From assembly GCA_964019335.1 (NCBI GenBank), contig OZ025661.1, forward strand, positions 310,001 to 374,000: DNA of 64,000 nucleotides, in the 5' to 3' direction. Position numbers and translations under genes: made by a program. Positions 35,201 through 35,857 of this stretch are shown here, in pieces. The notes under the pieces were generated by a model. That model had not been told where the DNA came from and did not search any database. It saw only the letters and a program-made list of their open reading frames with translations. Source of the stretch: Diplonema japonicum. Taxonomy: Eukaryota; Euglenozoa; Diplonemea; Diplonemida; Diplonemidae. Position 1 is the stretch's first letter, and each line of letters begins with the position of its first letter.

Positions 35201-35424
35201 CACTTAGTGCACGTCAGCGTGTCAGTAGCCGGGTCGTACCCCTCCTCGACAGCCACTGTGGAGCCCTCCACCTCTGTGCTACAGCTGCAACTTGATCCGA
35301 AAGCCAGGCTCGCACAGTTTACCTTATCAAACGCATAGGTAGGAAACCCTTTGTTGTAAAACGCTCCTTCTGCCACCGACACGAGCAGCAGCAGTGTGGC
35401 CGGCTTTATAAGTGGCCGATCCAT
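1..35424 (-). CDS. Giant secreted multi-vWA / EGF-like / C-type lectin protein (partial, C-terminus beyond left edge)
   Basis: One reading frame stays open from ATG at 35424 to base 1, 11,808 codons without a stop or intron. I checked that motifs at 33970, 23131 and 16561 lie in the same frame. The first about 22 residues (MDRPLIKPA, then a leucine/valine core) form a signal peptide, so the product is secreted or surface-exposed. Order after it: beta-domain 1, C-type lectin 1, six vWA domains, about 32 EGF-like repeats, beta-domain 2, two vWA, beta-domain 3, C-type lectin 2, then at least ten vWA. Stretches between vWA domains are arrays of roughly 35-45-residue units of the form C-x(n)-C-x(3)-C-x-W-(D)-x(n)-C. 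No membrane anchor is visible in the window; it could lie in the missing C-terminus. Known family roles (vWA and lectin domains bind ligands, often metal-dependently) suggest an adhesin or matrix protein. That role is inference. The frame has almost none of the homopolymers found around it. Confidence 0.93.
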   Translation of the reverse strand, partial: MDRPLIKPATLLLLVSVAEGAFYNKGFPTYAFDKVNCASLAFGSSCSCSTEVEGSTVAVEEGYDPATDTLTCTKCSTLGLTAQFDATTGVLSIAGKAPLEDHTEAIASVKFRSMSGDGTSRRLTYNYGNAVYSTTTSHFYKRFSCPAASCHWTDAQAGCSDTSNDILGLVGYLATITDPAETSLSGAGWIGSTDVAIEGEWRWATGPEGCPPYDTTLTTPARSACDLGYPLPSKKTPCTGPDCGKGMLIGSGVGSSFKSAAGVFTNWAATEPNEQTTCTGGSCDTTGEDYGFYMEGKWSDHPYEHTSATGYFCEWGGVGDLCVSEDDVYGTVMLVAGCAAFTNQAVCEAHLPAGSCTWDETSYEFSICVVDGCYAYDNEQVCEEDVLCSWDVETSPPSCKDDYCPNEHLTETACNADTAGMGPCYWNNDLPGERKCSQLTCSDVTEKCACVAASPQCLWDESGTTPHCVNPQFRCPPTDIVFLLDGSGSMDARFGAHPSGFYGMMEEMRDWLHQTELAPTANDPYGLRASLIMFGNPLYAAAAVDSKPTSADRCATQKTWKQTTGTTNNAAGALGGDFATLSQDVSFLENLYCKAWSAGKTEIKEGLLMAENIFKTSSPARGKALFIISDGELHDDVSEVTKLKDKMVTSGIKVYGVVVRKATGHTSQDLNAEASLKPLTSDPKDEHFINIDLDHFKEKVLDTMCRLNSKPNILDASTQQPVPFCGSLESESQCMADTTCVWDTTKTPLCQVSGCYPICEELPCKAKTGCAWEAGSCKREQPGCAKHTDEASCTTDLKCLWDVMWAQSNTCVENPCIAHTEKDECISQPVEMPVPCMRPEGNPDYCFVSVCEFDDSKATTCYPKPCLHVTEGTCIGEDGCEWVPLESPLPMGPPSKLVEYCAEKKCRYTGEPQCSNDLNCVWDYNVLQCTVQPCAKHNNELDCNTDLVCEWDVSVSPAFCKQTPCGVYTESSECNRVDGCTWASNPADHCTVRNCDAYNTPKDDCACNKDPECTWVVDTTGSGGDHCANTAYSTCPDLDVVFIIDGSGSMSRSFGNHPHGFFGLLETLRSWVKTLPLTNENHLVGGKSMVKGGGFRLTFLQFSKADALPQEDHPMGCAVGECTNGLLSGDIDELMGDINWHEANFQGRWTYIHEAMRDVGDTTFLPANSPSHRKHVAIIIADGGLTDYDGDACTGTACGQCPTGCDPLWEPTYPGMVDDAQQKLRDENVEVFGIVMRRFAHHTFQDENAEKKLLPLISDPKDSHFMNLQLHEIPENVLKPFCDPTSAFGSALQPPVNVDHFPCTAWGYKAECNADKMCEWRVPKLTDCPSKDGCPQLNCRPVPEQYKTVYECDKCKLERTVITCGASVKSSISGTCTATHCKQCCDKACCDGDAKCSWAGNECIESVCKYTDRAACEADPDLLCIWESGSCELKPCESVFEKTKCLSKSGTCMWDASVAPPVCRKIPSCPAHADEASCMADDACTWECDTSVCRDSVCQYTTPDSCSLNSECERTGTVCVEKKCVSAKNETECLPCDNCIWSASSSMCTQDKCKPLDSNACTTSPLCAWDGSACVYDYCPQYLEDEVACDSDKRCHWNTTVVPPSCQPTVCTSMHNTNYPGLGPTPTVMGTIDKANCDTNPECMSGSDTKGQYCKTASCNDMANSCECAKNANCYWDNKAQAPTQCKDVHVSSCPDLDVVFLLDGSWSMQKKFGSHPHGYYAMLEMLKDWVGTLPLTGEDHTTGLASTVTGGSFRMTFVQFSLVDKYWVCRNGKNGCDPKDPTHGSKCTLPQLPPGKDCTDGRFSGSLDELQNDLTWHEKNYMKSKTFMQTAIKDAVDVFHESPAHRGHVLVIITDGKLNPEEPQRSKGIPPLRKELDAEGVVTFGVVVRKGTAHTQADWDAEKTLKPITSDDHDDHFINVPLDNMLEEVFKNFCDPAGPFGAAMQQYHQQSQAAGATVASTGSIPCSKWGVKLECRSDEKCNWKTPPPSSCPGTGCTHINCIELTPTQIQAGMVCTNCRLSGGEVECIAGSVNSAGSGYCGATVCETHCDKVECEADTSNDCYWGNDICLRKVCDYDTQAECNNDPDDLCEWDTTASPAKCNLKECSHFSQGTCDADDNCMWDTNTNKCKPKTPDCTSITSELPCLNHVSGTCNWDCDAAECVTKTCTHDNKAACETSPDGCVWNTQYGNCRKQICISETMENTCTTRAACKWASSGSPPCTESKCNQYTAEASCNTDSDCHWDITGCGGCIESYCFKTHATQTSCNKDNKNLCIWDSTQNKCKDKTCPDYNSAYGPDWMCACKADAKCELDKTTSSPTCVDQRFAQCPDLDIVVAFDGSTSMSNRFGTHPTGFDGLVEALRDWVKTIPLTGEKASVPSVATGGKLRVAFSQWDTGVRVAECPACACAPAVAKGDGIPTNSVDNIGGTAQLADNCGKLTGDVAQLEADLSWHQGVQRRPMTLVKEAEEFAGEVFKASPPHRQKVLLIFTDGMIMDRGALAPAGKILASEGVKTFGIVLTRGTSATKDEQANHKVLKEIVSDDKATHALMMTIDEAHDVLDGICDPNGLFGSLIVSSTSKFSEPACSVIQGMSDCSARSTCQWVDLTLSCDDHPCFKHCSEQDCVSDPVNSCRYANNTCHKSVCNDHLTQSDCMNAKCTWDATQNPRCTDKPCSASAPDECDLLGPQCTWDTTIQPAATCVPTPCYYPDQPQCDADSKCEWNHACGNVNDQICIAKRCTSADHQSQVFCKADPICIWTSSLTCELSRCAQYPTEKCCDHMDGCYWDLKNAVCEEKYCTKTYPTAGHKTGCNTDNECMWDAAKDRCVDLDCNKLDKCPCRSHPECYWDDLNNKCVKMTFGECPVMDIVLLVDGSGSMASKFGNHPHGFYALIEILRTWAESLPLTGERAGQGTVAGPATGGIRIGIIQFSGQNRKKNYAGKATAIKTPRRVGTEGRLSGDLDELEDDFDWHEDEFLNRGTMIEKGLVWVGDMFDKAHQHAVRKRVLLIFTDGKIFDPDKLAPARAVLNGEDVQTFGIVIRKWTKHTKADYDAEKTLKPITSDPHDDHFQNIMIDEVAGSVLSDVCDPNGLFGKLIVSKPPSSQAGIHAPCPHHADAHGCTADPGCEWSVASDECTDSPCITHCDNATCVKDTTNLCSWNNTDCWKKTICAYTDSGSCLKSPDLCSWQNGLCLAPPCTSNKQEADCAVDDAGCAWVDQNGVKSCVVAPCTSAFRTTCTADPNCKWDYPLCGNTTQQSCMFKGCDKHNAKSPCASDAYCQWDDKGSTCTDKPCAQLRDELCCDHNKICKWDVTSSPSICKMKKCPAITDAKKCEDQSDCMYNTTTNSCTTLDCSKFPTTCPCNQHEKCYWKAITSTCVPVEVAKCPTLDIVCIIDGSVSMSKKFGAHPHGYFAFMEMLRDWVEKMPLNGEPASVGINSKKDNGGVRVGFVQFSGINYKRSMVKTTPDGTGASGGLSGDLNELEEDIDWHEKNYISKGTMIQLGLEEAADIFHESPIDGRQRVLFVFTDGKIFDPKTLGPARAELDKEQVQVFGIVIRREIQHTKSDWDAEATLKPITSDKHDEHFANVQLDEVPDLLIKVCDPNGPWGHLIVKSVPVPSTGIHLPCPDYKTQGTCSKDPGCIWSDVGSECLNTPCMKNCDQGACLGDKNNNCTWLNGTICLKAPDPTCLCSYTTSDDATNKMMCQADPNCAWNAGSKLCEHDECSQGSKGAVTCGNVNQLCVDPTPAPCTDDWYCDCDPPAVRDPSTQPSQAPAVCVLDECKVKCATCANDTCSSQNQECFDPNPSVTHLSDWTCTCPVPYTGTAVANAAQCQIDECVESCQTCAGTTCSSQNQKCYDPDKTTLKDWTCTCPPPSNNSAVAAAAANCDVNECTLHGTTCTNSDQTCFDPNLSTLGDWTCKCKLPLTGSATASVALCIIDECVSTCPSCANTTCTDKQQDCLDPNTAAHSTYDWTCTCKSPYVGVAVAAAATCQLNECLETCTGPTCSNGKCTTKNQTCHDPDFAKLSDWTCNCPPPSQAAVLGGPVPSCDINECQLHGTVCTNKNQTCVDPNLVKPNDWECHCKLPMTGVGVTMPADCMLDECVDACPTCAGTTCTSQGQTCNDPNQLVTSTSDWTCTCPPPKNGSAVANAAVCVLDECKATCPTCAGDTCSSKNQTCYDPDTSVLSDWKCSCLPPMNKSALTAAVMGCDEDECTKHGDICKNMGQTCFDPSAITPNDWKCLCKPPMNGSATATPAECLLNECSPACTGPTCGLGVCSAAGQLCEDPNISALSTNDWTCTCKAPFMGQAMANAAVCLINECVASCPTCSNGACTNATQTCNDPNMATLSDWTCACLPPSTKPLNLMAPVPTCDVDECLTHKDTCEVQSQTCFDPNGTRTGDWECRCVLPLTGFAVTKPASCLLDECVAACPTCSNGACTQKDQICEDPNKGSTSTSDWTCTCKPPAHGYAVANAAECILDECTSLCNTCSQGTCSAQGQTCYDPNISPQSVKDWVCTCPTPAKGFAVARVASPCVVDECSTAANEEVCTKHGQECVDPNPTLSSINDWECRCVSPPAVKQLAGIMKPAECTYPGECETDPEAVKCSTSGHICDDPTPNPQSVGDWNCMCTPPFKGNNGTATNGGVAGMSCVLNECIETCPTCAQTVSAPTNICSAQGQACADLSPALGDWQCVCPSGTAQLGGPAKCKVDECVENCATCAKGTCTNAGQTCLDPNTDAHALSDWICTCPSPGVGSATAKAATCVCDECLTNPTCAKAEQACYDPKTACNASNDYICECYAPYTGTAVATSAICTVNECDDNGAVCVSKGQTCKDPDLKKLGDWQCECALPSTGIATASPASCVLDECIETCTTCGKGVCEAQGQSCNDPNTAATSVSDWTCTCPSPSTQTATGKPAQCVCDECVNDVICSAANQTCYDPNTVCGTPSDFQCECKSPAIGKNTGAAVPSCTVHECEFNGAVCLAMDQDCQDPDLTQIGDWMCVCRAPSTGNATAMPADCVYDECTLTCATCSGTTCSAAGQECIDMNLSPSSTSDWACKCTGGSNHTSTGKPAVCDHDECLNQNCTQSCAAGTMDCQQICYDPNPTSGSTGDWECICPSPSIGKQVAGPASCEYDECNDKGTVCTIEGQLCNDPNKAVLGNWECVCTPPATGSATKRPALCLLDECISTCISCAMGTCSVEGQECEDMNTAAASINDWVCKCPPPSTHKATAKPAACDLDECKEHGYKCTIDCRPGSPDCFQTCFDPNTAVGSTGDWTCNCAPPLQGKETAKAARCAVDECDEHAGTCTSKGQLCRDTNSSKVGDWECVCAPPAVGSATAKPALCILDECIAVCPTCANSTCSEKGQICIDKNMDSAILSDWVCQCPPPSTSTATAKAATCDVDECEKNAYKCTMDCTSLSCKQYCFDPNATLASTGDWRCVCEPPSLDFAVGKPAVCTVEPCVHDNEDACVQDPDGCKWSLLPTPTCAPIPCSLSKQYCIEETGCEWLVYSGAASNAATGAVSYEKKIPANPFINTICGAGCPCTAGQPGVFIRITEGYVIGKDSLACPTCSAGVQLAWNETAGSLLLAAAGKTANELATEVRGVEFTTSSVDVGKRKVAWNYGQAEDASGAQCGDVVDMVGGACSTEKCKYTTEEACESDPYCDWVGGTTKPCVIAPCVLYPNEKECSKDPDCKYDVVTSPSLCKEKYCRQFEGMDACNADDACKWDAQQTKCLEKECSKFTNDRCACQVEQRCFWDVKAEKCVESKYGQCPVLDVVLLLDGSGSMSEAFGRHPNGFYAMMEMIRDWASALPLTGEDHSVGKASTAPNGGIRMGVIQFSGPAPQVSDAIKTPLGVGSGGSLTGDLAELTTDITWHETNYIMGSTFINTGLKWAANMFNESPASRKKVLLVITDGAIKDTALLSATKAALTTAGVNIFGVVLRKAIAHTQLDIDAEVTLKPLTSDPHDDHFVNVLIDEMPEKVLSGLCGPTSKWGQLLMPKEMQSGVHKPCSQYAIQTECTRDPGCVYQSTTGLCVDSSCVKHCEEPVCTADTVNHCQWVVTPGSSSPSCWKETLCAYSTEPACENDTQCDWNLRTSSCIERPCNQNTESECEADTDGCIWAGVSNTCELKPCQYDLQADCKRDTSCQWDTCLSGGSCTERACSTTPLLTEINCKLDSRCQWQNNLCSEKPCTKHTTERCCNSDVFKCHWDISVTPSICSLTYCAKITDKSACESDPACVYDYGSCFEKDCGRLQECECRKDVDCFWSDKNFCTSDKYGQCPTLDLVLLLDGSASMSQSFGRHPQGFEAIMEMTREWVRALPLSGEASTVGANAAPGTGKVRVGIIQFSGTNANGPNPGQAEAKAAPAGTGTGGSLSGDVYELRDDIDWQENNYYGGGTMLQAGLGMAVEMFRASPADGRQRVLIIVTDGQVFDTTSLQQARSLLDVNKVQVFGVVVRRFDAHSAVDTMAEKTLKPITSSPQDLHFLNLMIDEVPTKVFGDICNPNGVFGKLVVGVNGSSSTGEQKPCKQHTTMGTCNVDPGCVWFDGTVSCGDTPCTQHCEEPLCTADVGNSCQWDASKSLCVKKPEKACSTLSAGAACDADQACTTEGTSCVDKSCRHDTESGCIADPDNCVWNNIQSLCEPKPCNHATENKCETDTSCTWNSEDSALTYARGEPMNPFPMLSCNQTSCPGGCGETVSGVSIKIDKADYILGKDSLACPDCPSNAMKAEWSAESGTLLLSSANSQKQSLLVFAEAVRKVTFTTTSGAGLQRGIMWNYGEGAYSEATGHFYKYYKFDPKCTVPGGNKQPDCTWSAAKSACAQRASLGQQGYLATITSVTELEVVQSQVSRGGWIGGSNQASSWQWATGPEAGTALTYENWMAQNPLPGIGGVYFHTNGEWSSISTDSDKGVEGYVCEWGTVAAPPCSETVGSVIIAAGGCIEKKCTQPSKTECSADPYCEWTANDTCVQKPCTEVMDELPCNRKDGCVWSPSISPAMCVEESCAKIKDMSACEADGGCMWASTNSLCVEKNCNDLSKCPCLLDSKCYWKAQGIVGSCLASGYGTCPTMDVVLLVDGSMSMTNSFGTHPHGFYALMEMLGAWITTLPLNGEAASVGMYSAKDTGKLRVAIVQFSGRQQFFSPPNIWSGPVVKSVATTPVGVGTAGRLSGDVAQLKSDVNWHESNFLEGGTYIARGLQRTAAIFTSMSPKDNRKRVLLIITDGQLQDSGNDKDIIAQSLQTLSSLDVQTFGIVVRRFTTHTQVDIDAEAALKPIVSDPHAEHFMNLEIDEIPDKTLNGLCDPNGLWGKYVVDAPVSQAGVHKPCSIYNKKVGCAGDKGCKWSDVLVSCIDSPCVQHCDLPSCVAEPTCAWVGSVDECFAKHTCSRHASENACGTDNECFWDARIPACVDEPCQYPDEASCIADTVYSCVWESISQTCNPTPCIYNDSTSCTSDPLCKWNDACPDPMDQLCMKTPCTHTTEESCKRDGLCQWNTATCVVKPCSQYSSEKCCNSGDGCHWDVSQSPAICSLTACRSVTDQNLCEAERSCMWDTTTLVCNGKQCSKFSERCACETDPDCYFTGPHCTFQRYGTCPTLDVVILFDGGSGTAKPFGRHPQGFYAIVELVRDWIKGLPLSGEPAGIAQPSKNKVTRVATIQFGGSTLWPSSDPKQILVPTGLGTSEGRLTGLPSEIESDLTFHEQGFIGGSVALQPPVAKSYLLAGLNKALSLFRTSPKDGRKRVLIIISHGALDDKDKYQAVRAELYQQQVQLFGATIRSSPIQSAADLQADADMLGLVTEPRGEHFVSLEIEGLASVLNNLCDPNTEWGKFVGVTGENAPCSLNAGKDVCNKNAHCVWFDTSLSCGDTPCLHHCKDATCSGDVANRCQWNASVSSCTKKELCSAANKDACLEDSGCEFNGTHCVGKKCKHYTEQGCRIDPDLCVWNNIDSVCGEKPCAHATAAGCSSDPICLWKSLVPRCDPKPCAYTNRTECEQKQVGQCVWNVAQCEPAPCKQYFDEHECTMDDGCSWGTECELKYCRRYITDSDACNTDGNCMWNATSQLCIEKDCFTFDTCRCHKDPGCYWDKGTCKTAQFGSCPTLDIVLALDGSDSMSQAFGVHPHGFHGLLETLKTWVAQLPLSGEAAGVPSTEAGMIRIGVIQFSGKPAIKIPGTNTVDGAQRTPTGVGSAGRLSGSKQEVGDDLEWQEDHFLKGGTYLESTLQSAANMFMSSPKDGRKRVLLVFTDGKIYDADRLASARGILEKEGVITFGIVVRRFDTHTQTDIDAEATLKPITSVPHYEHYYNLLLSEIPKTLDGLCDPNSMWGKYIVTVPQVGVHQPCSNYKEKDACSVDPGCVFNEVLTACVDTPCSKLCNESTCAADSTNNCYWETAGQVCYKTPGCSVHKSETDCGTDTECAWRSGKCVETPCHHPDENSCSADSTYSCEWLSSKQVCTEKPCQYTSQQECTSDNTCEWDTACVAADVDPVCVPKRCTYTTPNECSVDASCGWDGSTCRPVACVRYADERCCNAHEATSGCHWDVKQSPALCSAGPCRLFTVSNCDNERACMWNSALDVCVEKKCSELPDKCKCEGDPDCYYSTATNRPHCTFQRYGTCPTLDIVVLIDGGRSLGKKFGRHPQGFYALVEIVRDWAQELPLSGDAAGVPSKANTDSVRLAIIQFAGSEVWTPQDTRQTLSPLGQGTSGGRFTGSLNEVEADLTFHEANFMGGKKRDVLQPQPATTYLLAGLQKAVGLFRKSPVDGRRRVLVIMSDGQLADKDEYPTAKAELDQAQVKVFGIVMRPYDTHTAADEEAEATVKPLASYPSDRHFINVQIDEIAASLKSLCDPNSVWGKDIGVPPAGRQPCQLHSAKDPCNKDSGCVWFDATLSCGDSPCMKHCDKQACNADTPNLCTWDDHVAQCFKEQVCNHQLEADCSADMSCEWDGACSTKKCKHFNEQSCLADPDVCTWNNLDQSCGVKICHYDNPDTCERDALCRWVDADCQIKLCNYQNATSCKETEPGMCVWEDDKCNPAPCRQYVNELLCVKDSNCEWSTSVAPGFCEVKYCRKHCDIDTLVCQEEPCDLDSGCKYDAAFGICETKDCNKITDQCSCKKDVECFWLVSEQTCVDKQYGSCPTLDLVVLFDGSASMNQVFGRHPQGFYGIVEMLREWVRKVPLSGEKAGSPDLIKASRKVRVAFIQFSGAPVGPLTGPVPGSAIKAPGGVGTSGMLSGDFKELSADLSWHEKNYMDRGTYLALGLSMTADLFQNSVGRTMALFIITDGQLQDASLLEAERQKLGSVEIFGIVVRRFTSHTKVDTDAEMALKPIVSVPHDDHFVNVDMDELASEDGPMSTMCDPESAFGKHLALRTMAGKHQPCSTYSMRSSCMADTGCVWDRVACIASPCMLHCSQIECDTDANNQCVGGWEDATKACYRKEECTGPTPQTCADEVGCEWNASAPACGEKPCYHETEAGCLDEKEFVCSWKEATQNCELKPCAMHTTENLCKTQPTECEWENQKCVQKACMHQQEDACKEDVLCEWESGVGNCKVRPCSNYTNDMVCVEDKQCYWDTLAAPGSCQMKPCARYNTEVVCGIDIHCIWLTDGICVERQCNVIPNRCECRKDPACFWTQTGGRERCEEQVYGKCPTLDLVILFDGSGSMSQSFGRHPHGYFAMLEMLRNWIDTLPLSGEAGSVGSQSQPTGGIRVGFIQFSGRSGSTDPVTGGVVNSALRAPQHVGTGGRLSGDKVQLNADVSWHEGAYMGQLTYIEEGLNIAADMLTNDSPIDGRRRVLFILTDGVLMDSDRLENARKRLQQLQVLTFGIALRRFTVRTPDDDKAEDVLKPVVSEPGSEHFMSLTIDEVPDKVLVGLCDPASKWGKYISAAGGGSSGAGDGATPCVQYNYKQSCNRDANCAWRVSTLSCGRTPCFDYCEEQDCIADTANHCLWDASTTSATCEKKKPCSYGNQYECTNDAECMWENNACKVIPCNYEDDEPCLMDPEGCIFDSVQKLCTPEPCKTKKVQEECTSLSQCVWDTTGKAGPVCKPHRCVVCSANDKECCESVTNKIWCDYDSATGACAEKPCVKYADELSCASDLDARCKWDSTTAPGMCKLEYCKKFNSSTCDLEGECVWDFGSCMEKQCGNTFAHCECTTDPDCFWHDGICVNTNYGACPTMDIVVLIDGSAGMSQAFGRHPNAYHALIEMLKDWVYMLPLPGDVGGAGKDPTKYAKGSARLSFIQFGGDKYQRRSDGSVEGSVIVSALIPQDLLSGYAPELQNSLSWQEHNQMGKDTFLAGALEKAAGLLSGALYPSDDRKKIVLVLLGSTVMDQNRLTDAAKKIEATGAHVVSIVIRRTGSHTSADINAQESVMKVVSEPQDEHILNIEIGDLREAVFNKWCNPATPWGGWLVDLKTTDSHLPCSFHKASAECNRDSGCSWDDSLVACTGTPCLQYCSEEGCLKLSDPSYMCQWNVSGDGTCSKKRICVHDNQASCMADYTCVWKSSCQPSPCTAHVESACLSDTTGCLWNAKGKCEVKECGYLLSTDCTGDATCVWDGVAEACGVLPCKYTEKKSCTIDKKCEWKDTGCEVRRCALYVEEGSCITEQGCEWDTSASPSLCRETYCSRWDREQDCHGDAACYWTPQQTCVESTCKRYSASECECVSDPSCFYNQKSQRCVELAFGACPPLDIVVVFDGSGSMGQAFGRHPNGYDAVTEMLKEWVKRLPLDGADYATPKSQARTTGVRVAFAQFASELKPILVTSPIKPAVSAAGLLSGSQTQLLGDLAYHTANMLGGSTRVMERALEHAQTVFTSQSPPGRKQVLLMLTSSKLSDEEKLKAVRSTMDLGVQTFGVTVRKLSTRMPDDLAAAGQMKTLVSVVHDDHVIDLQLGDVEKKVLMAICDRTTKFGMQIMSGEAKAGINQPCQTYLSSELCNIDDGCMWSESLLQCTLSPCRTYGCNSTACVTNDCIWNGNACVKKPTNVCPEQQTAVACNAVGCSWKMVDLNVFRCVEQPCLSHHTEDSCIVDPNICVWDSKTLNCTKTLCTYSTKIECGFNAANEGCMWSDDHCKQEKCVPIMAEDKCTDYACKWTGSKCEFKQCAQHDEEKSCSRDDLCHWDVSDSPARCLVKVCLRYEDDASCNTDPELRCSWNSKNNKCEDKDCSKLATPCLCNKDVACFWDPTLNSSNGGCVTGVFGGCPLMDVVLAVDGTSAMKMAFGRHASGFQAIIEGTRDWAKTLPLSGTPGKMAKADVRTGVRLGMVQFAAKGREMKAPASVGTGGQVSGVMSEIYNDFDYVENNMIDTKEAYLAGAMKLARGMLSSAVRKKVIIVVATSEIMDSGRSELTSEISAAASAGIKIFGVLLRPASAYAAGAGTKRQALLDVTSDVREEHFIDAEITDFIDMLSTVCDPHEQFGKLIASSEGNKGALKQVQPCPMYTDKNTCNKDHACRWSARLLVCRDSACLRHCDTDTCTDDKTNLCEWDGKGGVCYKRVICDHAIEPCGEDPGCEWKASESRCIEKECQHKSEAGCVSDPIGCLWNSETDRCQKRLCTYTSKTTCEKDSTCEWDPAVIGPDWAPCIEKPCTTTDIGVCLKDMRRCEWADNKCNMKPCVHYLDEKTCDHDYGCHWDTSESPTICNQKYCLKHTDPSACSADDVCYWNGDNNVCIEVVCNNIVSQCQCTAKDFCVWDFKSGACRDELFGGCPSMDIAIVFDGSASMSQAFGRHPHGFYAVLEMVRDWTKALPLNKDQAGYPGAPAHGIRLGFVQFSLPQNALKAPAGVGTSGRLSGSSNELQADLDWHETNYAMAQTYISEALVYAGLMLQDTT
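14650..15410 (-). other. Beta-domain 3 and C-type lectin domain 2 of giant protein
   Basis: Beta-domain 3 (about 15080-15380) shows VSIKIDKADYILGKDSLACP, then a WSAESGTLLLSS strand and IMWNYGEGAYS. The lectin domain that follows (about 14650-15075) has HFYKYYKF, CTWSAAKSAC, GYLATITS, GGWIGGS, WQWATGPE, WMAQNPLPG and the final GYVCEWG. The EPN position of lectin 1 reads QNP here, and the WND-like site reads WSS. This copy may therefore bind sugar differently or not at all (inference). The pair duplicates the N-terminal head of the same protein. Confidence 0.7.
15420..18130 (-). repeat. vWA modules 7-8 with Cys-x-Trp linkers
   Basis: Two vWA domains have metal-site aspartates near 18090 (DGSGSM) and 16562 (DGSASM), 1,528 bp apart. 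Both keep the D-x-S-x-S loop and TDG. Each ends at a CGP or CNP segment followed by a linker of C-x-W units, including the conserved CC-x(n)-CHWD unit seen in every module. Module 7 follows beta-domain 2. Module 8 is followed by beta-domain 3 and lectin 2, which lengthens the distance to vWA 9 to about 2.36 kb. Confidence 0.85.
18545..18850 (-). other. Beta-domain 2 of giant protein
   Basis: A second copy of the head's beta-domain follows the EGF-like array. It shows a C-x-x-x-C-x-C entry, VFIRITEGYVIGKDSLACP, a WNETAGSLLLAA strand and the closing VAWNYGQ. It is not followed by a lectin domain, unlike copies 1 and 3; a run of Cys-x-Trp units leads straight to vWA 7. Similarity among the three copies is by eye. 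The fold assignment as cadherin-like is tentative. Confidence 0.6.
19050..24300 (-). repeat. Array of about 32 EGF-like repeats within the giant protein
   Basis: About 32 units of 43-60 residues each begin with D/N-E-C, then C-x-x-C, GQxC.D, DWxCxC, PPP or LPLTG, and a final C. This is an EGF-like six-to-eight-cysteine pattern. The DEC starts recur every 130-180 bp on the minus strand. Two unit types are visible. Type A has DEC...CPTCxxxTC and DWTCTCPPP. Type B lacks the CPTC pair and reads DEC..HG..C...GDWECxC.LP.TG. They often run in A-A-B order, so the array probably grew by duplication of a three-unit block. Many NxT/NxS sites suggest N-glycosylation. Tandem EGF-like repeats usually make a stiff extended rod; here they separate vWA modules 1-6 from the rest. 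Confidence 0.85.
24550..34000 (-). repeat. vWA modules 1-6 with Cys-x-Trp linkers
   Basis: Six vWA domains are recognised by an LDxVxxxDGSxSM strand and loop followed by FGxHPxGF. Their metal-site (MIDAS) aspartates fall near 33970, 32290, 30313, 28409, 26813 and 25245. All six keep the D-x-S-x-S signature: DGSGS, DGSGS, DGSWS, DGSTS, DGSVS in domain 6 and DGSGS in domain 5. Each domain carries a recurrent core (LPLxGE, QFS, LSGD, WHE, a hydrophobic strand often ending in TDG, AEKTLKPITSDP, HF) and ends at CDPxGxxG. The linkers each hold about 8-12 cysteine units with C-x-W. Spacing is less even here (1.57-1.98 kb) than in modules 9-18, because some linkers are longer. Domain 4 has an extra cysteine insertion before its LSWH segment. 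Confidence 0.85.
34425..35424 (-). other. N-terminal head of giant protein: signal peptide, beta-domain 1, C-type lectin domain 1
   Basis: After the signal peptide, residues about 50-125 form a beta-rich domain. It carries a GYDP..DTLTC start, an FDATTGVLSIAG centre and an end at LTYNYGNAVY; the pattern resembles cadherin-like repeats of bacterial surface proteins. Residues about 137-315 read as a C-type lectin domain: an HFYKRF start, a W-x-DAQ-x-C helix, GYLATITD, GWIGS, and W-x-WATGPEG. An EPN triplet near 34603-34614 is followed by GKWSDH near 34521-34538, in the positions of the family's calcium and sugar-binding EPN and WND motifs. By family knowledge an EPN lectin would favour mannose-type sugars; whether this one binds sugar is inferred. 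A second copy of the beta-domain plus lectin pair lies at about 14650-15400. Confidence 0.75.
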
Positions 35425-35857
35425 TTATAGAATTAGGTGGGAAGGGGGGAGGGGGGAGGAGGGTATATTAAAGTTAGTTGTTAATGTTCTCTAAGATTAT
35501 TTGTCCGGATTATAATTTATCTTTTCTTTTTTTTTTTTTTTAGCCCTTTTTTTTAAATTAAGAAAAAGGATGCAATAGGGGGGGAGCAACGGGTAAATAG
35601 GTGGTCCCTCCCTGTTTCCTGTTTTTTTTTTTCTCTTTTTTTTTCTTTTTCTTTCCCCCCTTCAAAAAAAAAAAGAGAGAAAAAAGTCAGTAAATAATGG
35701 AATAGAATAATGGAATTAAAATATAGATGAGTTAAAGGAGGCCGGTGTTGGCGGCGCCCTGCACATTAAAAAAAAAATCAGAAGATTTTCTTTAAAACAA
35801 ATGTGTTTTTTTTTTTTCTTTTTCTTTTTCTTCCTTTTTTTTTTTTTTTGACGCTGC
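35425..35857. other. Intergenic spacer upstream of the giant gene
   Basis: About 430 bp separate the giant gene start from the stop of the next minus-strand gene. On the coding strand the last 50 bases before the ATG are pyrimidine-rich (runs of C and T), ending in CTAATTCTATAA before ATG. The rest is A/T homopolymer. No conserved promoter motif could be recognised. Confidence 0.5.

Noticed and set aside
324-35338. Many open frames of 60-344 codons on the plus strand and in other minus frames across the giant gene
   Set aside because: They are shadows of the cysteine-rich frame. They carry no domains, overlap one another, and change identity along the module repeats, while the main minus frame keeps recognisable domains throughout.
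1-35424. CRISPR-like or satellite interpretation of the repeated units
   Set aside because: The repeats are protein-coding modules in one frame, with diverged DNA and conserved cysteines, and not short identical DNA repeats with spacers.
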